From assembly GCF_001613045.1 (NCBI RefSeq), contig NZ_BDBP01000089.1, positions 1 through 43,345 on the forward strand: a stretch of DNA of 43,345 bases. The letters are read 5' to 3'. The DNA is from Nocardia lijiangensis NBRC 108240. GTDB lineage: Bacteria > Actinomycetota > Actinomycetes > Mycobacteriales > Mycobacteriaceae. This document shows, piece by piece, positions 15,828-27,800 of the stretch. Numbering within the stretch: the first letter of the stretch is position 1; every line of letters begins with the position of its first letter. Below the pieces are notes generated by a model that made no database searches, was not told the DNA's origin, and saw only the letters and a list, made by a program, of their open reading frames with translations. A program made the translations under genes and the position numbers.

Positions 15828-18800
15828 TCAGTCGCAATGTCCCGAATTCCCTTCTTCGAGAAGAGAACCCAGCCATTCCTCGATCAGCTGGGCTACTTCG
15901 GAAGCGCCCTCCACACCGACGGACAGGTGGTCCGACGAGATCTTCTTGACGATCTGGCTCGGGTACCACGGCTCCGCCAGGGCGAAACCGGGTCGCAAGG
16001 GAATTCGGCACTGCAAGAACAGCTCGCTGCGATCGATTTCGCCATAGTCGAACGAGCGGCAGACATCCACCCACCCGACCATTCCTTCACATCCGAACCT
16101 GTCGATATCGCCGACTCGATCTCGTTCGAACAGCGAGAAGTTCTCGGCCATGCTCAGTACATCGTCGTACGTGTCACCACTGGCGGCGTCGTAGGAATCC
16201 ACGAGAACGACGCCCAGTACGTCCGCGCGGTGGTCGTCCTCCAGATACGCGGCGACCGCGTGGGCGATAGCGCCGCCCGACGAGAATCCCGCGAGCACGC
16301 AGGGCCGCCCCGCCGCGGCTTCGACCACCACTTCCGCCACCATCTTCAGCGCGGCCTCGGGCGTTGCCGGAAGCTGCTCGCCCCGCTGGAATCCCACGAG
16401 CGGGATGCCGAGAACGCGATGTTTTCCGTTGAATTCCGCTGCCAGTCTCGCGTATTGAGGAACGCCACCCGCAGGTGTGAGCGATCGGATGCACAAGATC
16501 CGGATGTCGTCGGGGCCGTCCGCCAGGAGCACCGGCGTGGGGAGCGAGACGTAGAGGTGGGACTCGAACTTCTGTCTCGCGTCCGCACCCGCTCGCAGCT
16601 TTTCATAGAAGGTCGCGAGCGTGCCCGCCCGTTTCGCTTGCGTGTACTCCTGCGAGAAGTCTTCTCCCGCATCGGTTTCCGCGGTGTCGACGCCTCCGTT
16701 CTCGCGCTCCTCTCGGAGCAGCATGTGGAGGTGGTCGGCGAGCGCGCCGGGGGTCGGATGGTCGAAGATCAGTGTCGCGGGCAGCGACAGCCCGGTGACC
16801 GTTTTCAAGCGATTGCGCGCCGCGACGGCACTCAGCGAGTCGAAACCCAACTCCAGCAGTGCCCGATCGGCATCGATCGCCGCAGGCCCATCGTGACCCA
16901 AGACCGTCGCGATCTGGGCCCGCACCATCTCCGCTATCGCGCGCCGCTGTTCGATGTCGTCCATCGTTCGCAGACGCTGTCGCAGGCCCGAGTCCTGCCG
17001 GGCCGGCTTCACCGCACGACGCACCGTGGGCACCAGTTCGGCGAACAGAGCCGGGAACTGCTCGGTCCGGGCCATGGCTCGTAGGGCGGCCGTGTCCACC
17101 TGCGTGGCGAGAACATGCTCGTGCTCGTCGTCGATGGCTCGGTCGAACAGGGCCAGCGCCTGCGCCGTGCCGAGCGCCGCGAAACCACCCCTGGTCAGTC
17201 GGCCGACGTCGCCGTCGTCCAGGTGCCCGGTCAGCCCGCTGGACTGCGCCCACAGGCCCCATCCCACCGAAAGCGCGGGCAGTCCCCGCGCCTGCCGGTA
17301 CGCCGCCAACGCGTCCAGCGCCGCGTTCGCCGCGGCGTAGTTGCCCTGTCCCGGAGCGCCGAGGGCGCCCGCGGCCGAGGAGAACATGACGAAGGCCGAC
17401 AACCCCATCGTCTCGGTCAGCTCGTGCAGATGAACAGCCGCATCGGTTTTCGGCGCGAGCACGGAGCTGATGCGTTCCGGAGTCAACGATCCGATGACGC
17501 CGTCGTCGAGCGCTCCCGCGGTGTGGACGATCCCCGTCAGTGGGTGCTCGGCGGGTATCCGCGCGAGCAGTGCGGCAACCGCGCTGCGCTCCGAGACATC
17601 GCAGGCGACGATCTGCGCCTGTGCGCCCAGCTCGGTCAGCTGGGCCTGCAACTCCGGCGCTCCGGGAGCATCCCTCCCGCGGCGACTGGTCAGCAGCAAA
17701 CGGCGCACCCCGTGCTCGGTCACCAGATGCTTGGCGAGCAGCGCGCCGAGGACACCGGTGCCGCCGGTGATCAGCACGGTGCCCTGTGGACCGAACGACG
17801 CAACCGGGCCGCCTTCGACCCCCGGCGCATCGACGCGCGTCAACCGGGTGCCGTACGGCCGACCGTCCCGGATCACGATCTGGGGTTCTTCGGTCGCCAC
17901 GAGCGCAGGCAGGTCGATCTCGAGGTCCTCCGCGTCGATGTCCAGCAGCACGATCCGTCCCGGATCCTCCCGCTGGGCCGATCGAACCAAACCCCACACC
18001 GCCGCACCGGCGAGATCGGTGATCTCCGCTGCGGTGCGTCCTACGGCACCTCGGGTGCGTATCACCAGGGTCGACCCAGCGAACCGCGGCTCGGCCGACC
18101 AGCGCTGCACGTACTCGAGCACACGATGCGTCTCGGTATGTACCGCGTCGAGACCGATGCCACCTCCGAAGTCCGCCACGACCACCTGCGCGACCTCGCC
18201 GGTATCGGTGTCGAGATCGTCCCAGGCGGCAATGGACTTGGGAGCGGCGCCACTCGGCACCGGGATGGCTGTCCACCGCAGCCGCAGCAATCCCTCCGTG
18301 CCGGAGTGTCCCGCTGCGCGCAGGCGTTCCACCGGTACAGGTCGCGAGGTGAGCGAGTGTGCGGTGAGTACCGAACGACCGTCGGCATCGGCGACCTGCA
18401 CCCGAGCCCCGCCGCTGTGATCGGCCGGGGTGATGCGGGCCCGGAGCATCGTGGCGCCGGTGGCGTGCAACGTCACCCCCTCCCAGGCGAAGGGCAACAT
18501 CGGCGTCGCGGCGACACCATCCTCGGTGAAGGCGGCCTGAAGAGCGGCGTCCAGCAACGCGGGATGCAACCCGAACCGGCCCGCCTCCTCGATTGCGGAC
18601 TCGGGCAACGCCACCTCGGCGAACAATTCGTCGCCCCGCCGCCAAACCCGTTGCAGGCCTTGGAATACCGGGCCGTAGTCGAAACCGGCGTCCGGCAACC
18701 GCTCGTACAACCCCGCCACCGGCACCGGCACCGCCCCCTCCGGCGGCCACGAGTCGAACACCGCGGCCGGGACCGGGGTGTCGAGCAGTGCACTCACCAA

Positions 18801-21800
18801 GCCCTGGGCATGCAGCATCCACTCGCCCCCGGCTTCGGCATGCTCGGCGCGGGAATAGATCGACACCGACCGCAGCCAGTCGTCGTCGGGTCCGGCCACC
18901 ACGACCTGGATCTGCGTCCCGGTCTCCGAGGCCAGCACCAGTGGCGCGTGCAGCGTCAACTCGCGGACCGCGCCACAACCGACCTGGTCACCGGCCCGCA
19001 TCGCCAACTCGAGGAAGCCGGTGCCCGGGAACAAGATCCGACCGGCCACCACGTGGTCGGCCAGCCACGGGTGGGCCGCAGGCGACAGCCGACCGGTCAA
19101 CACCGCCCCACCGGAATCGGGCGAGTCGAGCACCGCGGCCAGCAACGGATGCGTCACCGCTCCCAAACCCGAACCCGTCACGTCAGCCGGACCGTCCGCA
19201 CCGGTCAACCAATAGCGTTGCCGCTGAAAGGCGTACGTCGGCAAGTCCACTCGGTCGGCGCCGCGGCCCGCGAAGACCACCGGCCAATCCACTTCGACAC
19301 CCGCTGCGAACAACTCCGCCGCGCCTGCCAGCAATCGGCCCCAACCGCCCTCGCCGCGACGAACCGAACCGGCGACGACGACATCGGTCTCCGTCGCGCC
19401 CGCCGACTCCAGCGTCTCCTGCGTACCGACCGTCAGAACCGGGTGCGGGCTGACCTCCACGAAGGCTCGGTAACCGTCGGCGAACAATGCGCGGGTGGTG
19501 TCTTCGAAGCGGACGACGTCGCGCAGATTCCGGTACCAGTACTCGGCGTCCAGATCCGCGGTATCCACCGAGGCTCCGGTCACCGTCGAATAGAACGCGA
19601 TCTCGGACGATCTCGGACGTACGTCCGAGATCGCCTCGACCAGCGCCGTGCGCAAGACCTCGACCTGCGGCGAATGGGCCACGTAGTCGACCGGTATCCG
19701 CCGAGCCCGAACCCCTTCCGCCACACAGGAAGTCAAGAACTCTGCCAGAGCTTCGTTCTCGCCGGACAAGACCGTGGCGGTGGGCCCGTTCACGGCGGCC
19801 ACACCGACCCGGCCGTTCCACTTCGTCGAACGCTGCTCGACTGTTGCCGCGGGCAAGGGCACCGAGAGCATGCCTCCCGCACCCGCGAGCCGCTCCGCCA
19901 GCATCCTGCTGCGCACGATCACCACCCGCGCTGCATCCGCCAACGACAACGCACCGGCGACACAAGCCGCGGCGATCTCCCCCTGTGAATGGCCGACCAC
20001 CGCGTCCGGAACCACCCCCAGCGAGCGCCACAGCTCGGCCAACGACACCATCACCGCGAACAGCGTCGGCTGTACCACGTCGACGCGGTCCAGCGACGCG
20101 GCGCCCTCGGCGCCCTGCACCACATCGAGCAGCGACCAGTCCACCAACGGGGTGAAGACCTCCGCGCACTCGCGCATCCGCGTGGCGAACGCCGGAGCCG
20201 TCTCCATCAACTCCCGGCCCATTCCCACCCACTGAGAACCCTGTCCCGGAAATACGAAAACGGTCCGCCCGCTCTGCCTGGCCGCGCCGACGACCACTCC
20301 CGAATCCGGACGATCGTCGACCAGCCCGCGCAGCCGCTCCACCAGCTCGTCACGACCGCTACCCACCACGACCGCGCGCTGCCCGAAAGCCGAACGCGCG
20401 GCCAGCGAGAACCCCACATCCAACGCCGAAACATCCTCGCGCGCGGTCACATAATCCAAGAGCCGCCGCGCCTGGTCACGCAAAGCCGCCCGGTCTCGCG
20501 CGGACACCGTCCACACCACCGGCTGCGACGCCGTATCGGAGGCGATCGCCCGCGGCGCGTCCGGACGCGGGGCATCCGATTCCGGGCGCGGCGCCTGCTC
20601 CAGAATCACATGCGCGTTGGTGCCCGAGATTCCGAAGGAGGACACGCCCGCTCGGCGCGGGTGCCCGTTCGCGGGCCAGTCGCGGGCTTCGGTCAGCAAC
20701 TCGACCCGCCCCTCGTTCCACTCCACCTTCGATGTGGGCTTGTCGACATGCAATGTGGCGGGCAGGATGCCACGCCGGATCGCTTCGACCATCTTGATAA
20801 CGCCGCCCACGCCCGCGGCGGCCTGCGCGTGTCCCATGTTCGATTTCACCGACCCCAACCACAACGGCTCCGCATCCGCCGCCCGCTGACCGTAGGTCGC
20901 GATAAGCGCCTGCGCCTCGATCGGATCACCCAACACCGTCCCGGTGCCGTGCGCCTCCACCGCATCCACATCCGCCGTCGTCAACCCCGCATTGGCCAAC
21001 GCCGCCCGGATAACCCGTTGCTGCGAGGGACCATTCGGCGCGGTCAACCCATTCGAGGCGCCATCCTGATTCACCGCCGAACCACGCACCACAGCCAACA
21101 CCTCGTGACCATTGCGCACAGCATCGGACAGACGCTCCAGCACGAGGACACCCACGCCCTCCGACGATCCGAAACCGTCGGCGGCTTCGGCGAACGCCTT
21201 GCATCGACCGTCCGGCGACAAGCCGCGCTGCCGCGAAAACTCGACGAACACCGCCGGAGTCGCCATCACCGTGACGCCGCCGGCCAACGCCATCGAGCAC
21301 TCCCCCGACCGCAGCGACTGCACGGCCAGATGCAGTGCCACCAACGACGACGAACACGCCGTATCCACGCTTACCGCAGGACCTTCCAATCCCAGCGTGT
21401 AGGAGACCCGGCCCGACACCACCGAACCCGGTTGCACCCCGACACCACCGGTCAGCCCGTAATCGTGATAGATGACCCCCGCGAAGACGCCGGTCTGGGA
21501 GCCACGCAACCCCAACGGATCAATCCCCGCCGACTCCAACGCCTCCCACGACACCTCCAACAACAACCGCTGCTGCGGATCCATCGCCAACGCCTCACGC
21601 GGCGACACCCCGAAAAACCCCGCATCGAAATCCCCCGCACCATACAAAAACCCACCAGAACACGTATACGACTTACCCACCACCCCCGGCACCGGATCGA
21701 ACAAACCCCCCACATCCCACCCACGATCCACCGGAAAACCCGACACCACATCCACCCCACCACCAACAACCCGCCACAAATCCCCCGGCGAACCCACACC

Positions 21801-21842
21801 ACCCGGAAAACGACAACCCATACCCACAATCGCCACCGGCTC
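15828..21842 (-). other. PKS module n: KS-AT(methylmalonyl)-DH-KR-ACP-TE
   Basis: KS Cys codon at 21354-21356. AT Ser at 19986-19988 in GHSQG, with YVAH again (19674-19685). DH is canonical, HVVAGRILFP, His at 19053-19055. The stretch between DH and KR is a normal KR structural half, with no ER. KR is B-type (LDD) with GNYAAAN. ACP Ser at 16836-16838. The TE nucleophile codon is at 16281-16283 and its His at 15927-15929. The predicted last extension is a 2-methyl-2-enoyl thioester, which the TE then removes. Confidence 0.88.
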
Positions 21843-24800
21843 ATCCACCCTGACCGGCGCCGCGACGGAGATCGCCTGGGGCGCATCGCTACCGGTCATC
21901 AGCGTGCGCAGATGCTCGGCGAGCACGGCCGATGACGGATAGTCGAAGACCAGCGTCGCGGGGAGCGACAATCCGGTCACCGACTTCAATCGATTGCGAA
22001 CCTCCACCGCACTCAACGAGTCGAACCCCAGATCCCGGAAGGCGCGGTCGGGATCGACCGCGGTCGGCCCCGGATGCCCCAGTACCACCGCGACCTGGGT
22101 CCGCACCACATCCAGGACGATCCGGTGCTGCTCCTCCTCGGTCAGCCCGGTCAGGCGGCTCCGCAGGGCGGCCGTCGCGTCGGCGTCGCCGGAAACGCCG
22201 GCCGCGCTCGCGCGCTGTGATCCGCGCACCAGTTCTCGCAACAGCGGCGGCACCGTCACTGCTCGCGATCGTGCCGAGAGAGCGGCCGAATCGATGCGAA
22301 CAGCCACTACCTCCGCATGCTGTTGCCGCATGGCGGCATCGAAGAGGCGCAGCCCCTGTTCGGTGGACAACGAGGGGAAACCGTCCTGGCCTGTACGCCC
22401 GGTATCCGTCTCCCCGAGATGACTCGTCATTCCGGTCGCCGAGGTCCACAATCCCCAGGCGATCGACAGCGCGGGCAAACCCTGTGCGCGCCGGGCCGCC
22501 GCCAGCCCGTCCAGGAACATGTTCGCGGCCGCGTAATTGCCCTGGCCCGGCGATCCCATTACGCCCGCGGCCGACGAGAACAACACGAACATCGACAAGT
22601 CACGGTGTGCGGTCAGCTCGTGCAGATACCATGCGGAGTCGGCCTTCGCGGCCAGTACGGCGTCGAGCCGCTCGGGTGTCAACGACGGGATGACACCGTC
22701 GTCCAGGACACCTGCGGCGTGGACGATTCCGGACAGCGGGATGTCTGCGGGCAGCGAGTTCAGCAGTTCCTGAACCGCCGCGCGGTCCGACATGTCACAC
22801 GCCGCGATCCGCACACGGGCCCCCAGGCCGGTGAGCTCCGCTGTCAACTCCGCGGCGCCGGGCGCCGCCGTCCCCTGGCGACTCACCAGCACCAGCGAGC
22901 GAACACCGTGCGTGCTCACCAGATGCTTGGCGATCAGTTTGCCGAGACCGCCCGTTCCACCGGTCACCAGAACCGTGCCGTGGGCGGTGCTCGGCATCGT
23001 AAGAACCAGCTTGCCGATGTGGCGAGCCTGGCTGAAGAACCGCAGGGCGTCCGGGGTCTCGCGAATATCCCACGCGCGTACCGGAAGTCGGCCGAGCGCG
23101 CCGCTGTCGAACAGGGCGCCGAGGTCCACCCACATCTGCCGAATCCGGTCGGCGCCTGCCTGACCCGTTTCGAACGCGCGATAGAAGACGCCAGGATGAT
23201 CCAGGGCGATCTGTTCGGGATCCCTGATATCCGTCTTGCCCATCTCGATGAAGCGCCCGCCGCGCGGCAACAGCCGCAACGAGGCGTCGACGAAGTCCTC
23301 GGCCAGGGAGTCCAGCACGACGTCCATTCCGGAACCGCCGGTGACGGACGCGAACTTCTCCTCGAATTCCAGCGTTCGCGAATCGCCGATGCGCGAATCG
23401 TCGAAACCGAAGTCGTGCAGCGTCTTCCACTTCGGCCTGCTGGCCGTGACGAAGACGTCCATCCCCCAGTGCCGCGCCAGCTGTATCGCGGCCAGGCCGA
23501 CGCCGCCGGTCGCCGCATGAATCAGCAACCGTTCTCCCGCTCGGACATCGGCCAGATCCCGCAGCGCGTAGTAGGCGGTCAGGAACACGACCGGGATCGC
23601 CGCCGCCTCGGCGAACGACCAGCCCGCCGGTATGCGGGTGATCAGCCGACGATCGGCGTCTACGATCGGAGCGGCGCCGCCGTCGGCCAACCCCATCACC
23701 CGATCACCGGGCTTCAAGCCGGTCACATCGGCGCCGACCTCGATTACGACGCCGGCCATCTCGGAGCCGATCAGCGCGTCGGCATCCGGGTACATCCCCA
23801 AGCAGATGAGCACATCCCGGAAGTTCAAGCCGGCCGCTCGCACCGCGATACGCACATGCCCGGCTTCGAGTGGTCCGCCGAACCTCGGATCGGCCGCGAG
23901 CGTGAGACCGTCGAACGTGCCCTTGTCGACAATCTCCAACCGCCAGTGTTCCGTCTCGGGAACAACCAGGCCGTCGCGCTGGGAGACTCTGGTCAGGCGA
24001 GCCGCGTGCAGGACACCAGCGCGGATCGCCACCTGCGGTTCCCCCGGTGCGAGGACCGCCGACACGATATCGGCCAACCCGGCCTCGCCCAAGTCCTCTC
24101 GGCCTGCATCGATGTCGGCGAGCACGATACGTCCGGGGTCCTCGGATTGCGCGGTTCTCACCAAACCCCAAATCGCCGCCCCTGGTAGATCGGTGGCTTC
24201 TTCGCCGCCGAGCCGCACCGCACCGTGGGTGAGCACCAGCAACGTGCACGAGGCGAAACGGTCCTCGCTCGAGAACGCCTGCAGTGCCGTCAAGACCTCG
24301 CGCGTTGCCGCATGCACATCCGCAGGCACGACCGCCTCGGCCGCGACGCCCGATCTGTCACCGCGGCGGCAATCGAGCACCACGACCGGTGGCGCGGAGG
24401 CGGACTCGTCACCGCGCGACGCGACTTCGGACCATTCGGCGAACGCCGAAACCGGCGCAGGCGGTGGCATCGAGAAGGACGACCACCGCACGACATAGAG
24501 GTCGCTGCCGGCCCCGACCGGCTCGGCCGTACCTACCGGAAGTGAGACGAGTGATCGCGCTGTGAGCACCGGTTGGCCCGCCGCGTCGGCCACCTCTACG
24601 CGCATCCCGGCGCCTTGCTCGGCCGGGGTGATGTGCACTCGCAGCATGGTGGCGCCGGTGGCGTGCAGGGTCACGTCTTGCCAAGCGAACGGCAACATCG
24701 GAGTCTGGCCGAGCGCGCCGTCGGCGAACAGGGTGTGCAGGGCAGCATCCAACAGCGCCGGGTGCAGTCCGAACCGGCCCGCCTCCGCCGCCACCGATTC

Positions 24801-27800
24801 GGGCAATGCAACCTCGGCGAACAGTTCTTCGCCGCGCCGCCAGACGCGCTGTAGTCCCTGGAATGCGGGGCCGTAGTCGTAACCGGCTTCCCGGAGCTGT
24901 TCGTACAGTCCCGTGATGGCCACCGGTGTGGCCGCCGACGGCGGCCAATGCGCGAACATTGTTGCAGATTCGATGATTTCGATGTTCGGGCTCAGTGTCC
25001 CGAGGGCATGTAGCGTCCAGTCGCCCTCGGTGTCGAGACCTTCGGCGCGAGAGTAGATCGATACCGACCGCTGTCCGTCCTCGGCGGGTCCTGCCACCAC
25101 GACTTGGACCTGTATCCCCGCGTCAGCAGGCAGCGCCAGCGGCGACCGCAGCGTCAGTTCCCGCACCACCCCGCAACCGACCTGGTCGCCGGCCCGCACG
25201 GCAAGCTCGAGGAAAGCGGTGCCCGCGAACAGGATCCGGCCGGAAACCCTGTGATCGGCCAGCCACGGTTGCCCCGCCACCGACAACCGCCCCGTCAACA
25301 CCACACCGCCGGAATCGGGCGAGGACAGCACCGCGGCGAGCAACGGATGCCCCGCCGCACCCAACCCGAGGCCCGACGCGTCGGCTGCGCCACCGCCGAC
25401 CAGCCAATACCGTTGCCGCTGAAACGCATACGTCGGCAGCTCCACTCGCTGGCCAGCGCCGCGGGCGGCGAACAACACCGACCACTCCACTGTCACGCCC
25501 GCCACGAACAGCTCCGCCGCCCCACTCAGCAACCGGCCGAGGTCGCCTTCGCCGCGGCGAATCGATCCTGTGACGACCGTGTCGCCGTCCTTCGCGCCCA
25601 CCGTCTCCAGCGTTTCCTGTACCCCGACGGTCAGGACCGGATGCGGACTCACCTCGACGAACGCCCGGTAACCGTCGGAGAACAGCACGCGGGTCGCGTC
25701 GTCGAAGCGCACGACATCGCGCAAGTTCCGGTACCAGTACTCCGCGTCCAGGTTCACGGTATCCAGCGCGGCACCGGTGACCGTGGAGTAGAACAGGACG
25801 TCCGACGACCGCGGCCGCACATCCGAGAACGCCTCGAGCAGAGGGCGGCGCAGTCTCTCGACCTGTGGCGAGTGGGCTACATAGTCCACGGGTATCCGCC
25901 GCGCTCGGATTCCCTCGGCCGCACAGGAATTCAGGAACTCTTCCAAGGCGTCGATCGCACCGGAGACAACGGTGGAGTTGGGGCCGTTCACCGCGGCAAC
26001 GACGATCCGGCCGCCCCACCCGACCAGTGCCTGTTCGACCGTGGCGGATGGCAGGGCGACCGAAGCCATGCCACCGGCGCCCGCCAGCTCCTCCGCCAGC
26101 ATCGTGCTGCGCACGATCACCACTCGCGCCGCGTCCTCCAGCGACAGTGCGCCCGCCACACAGGCTGCGGCGATCTCGCCTTGCGAGTGCCCGACCACCG
26201 CATCAGGGACCACGCCGAGCGATCGCCACAGCTCCGCCAGTGACACCATCACCGCGAACAGCGTCGGCTGCACCACATCCACGCGATCCAGCGACGCGGC
26301 ATCCTCCGAACCGTTCACCACATCGAGCAAGGACCAGTCCACCAGGGGAGCGAACACCTCGGCGCACTGGTGCATGCGGGCGGCGAAGACAGGGGACGAT
26401 CGCATCAGCTCCCGGCCCATCCCCACCCACTGCGAGCCCTGCCCGGGGAATACGAACACCGTCTTGCCGGTCCGCCCGACCGCCCCGGTGATCACCGCCG
26501 AGTCCGGGCGATCCTCGACCAGTCCCCGCAAACTCTCCACCAGATTCGCCCGGCCGCTGCCGAGCAGCACCGCGCGATGGTCGAAGACCGTCCGCTCGGT
26601 CAGCGAGAATCCCACATCCGACGCGGACAGATCCTCGTCGGCGGTCACGAATTCCAGCAGCCGCCGCGCCTGTTCGTCCAACGCGGCGCGGTCGCGCGCC
26701 GAGACGACCCACACCACAGGGTCGGGCGCGGCGTCCGTCGGGGTCGCCGATGGTTCGTCCGGCCGGTACAGCGAAGGCGGCGCCTGTTCGAGGATCACGT
26801 GCGCATTGGTGCCACTCACCCCGAACGACGACACACCCGCCCGCCGAACACGACCCACCTCCGGCCACACACGAGCCTCGACCAACAACTCCACCCGACC
26901 CGCCGACCAATCCACATGCGACGTAGGCGAATCCACATGCAACGTCTTCGGCAACACACCACGACGCAACGCCTCCACCATCTTGATCACACCCCCCACC
27001 CCCGCAGCCGCCTGCATATGACCAACATTCGACTTCAACGACCCCAACCACAACGGCTCCGCACCCACCCCCCGCTGACCGTACGTCGCGATAAGCGCCT
27101 GCGCCTCGATCGGATCACCCAACACCGTCCCGGTCCCATGCGCCTCCACCGCATCCACATCCGCCGTCGTCAACCCCGCATTCGCCAACGCCGCACGAAT
27201 CACCCGTTGCTGCGAGGGACCATTCGGCGCGGTCAACCCATTCGAGGCGCCATCCTGATTCACCGCCGAACCACGCACCACAGCCAACACCCGGCGGCCG
27301 TTGCGCACGGCATCCGAAAGACGCTCCACCACAAGGACACCGGCGCCCTCACCCCAGCCGGTGCCGTCGGCGGCTTCGGCGAACGACTTGCACCGCCCAT
27401 CCGCCGACAACGCGCGCTGGCGCGAGAACTCCACGAACACCCCGGGAGTCGCCATCACCGTCACCCCGCCGACCAGCGCGAGCGAGCACTCCCCCGACCG
27501 CAGCGACTGCCCCGCCAGATGCAGTGCCACCAACGACGACGAGCACGCCGTATCGACTGTCATGGCGGGGCCTTCCAGTCCCAACGTGTACGACAGCCGA
27601 CCGGACACCACCGAACCCGCCCCACCGGTCAGCTGATAGCCCGCCAACTCGGCATCCGCCGCCGCGCCCTGTCCGTACCCCAGGAAGTACGCACCGGCGA
27701 AGACGCCGGTCTGGGAGCCACGCAACCCCAACGGATCAATCCCCGCCGACTCCAACGCCTCCCACGACACCTCCAACAACAACCGCTGCTGCGGATCCAT

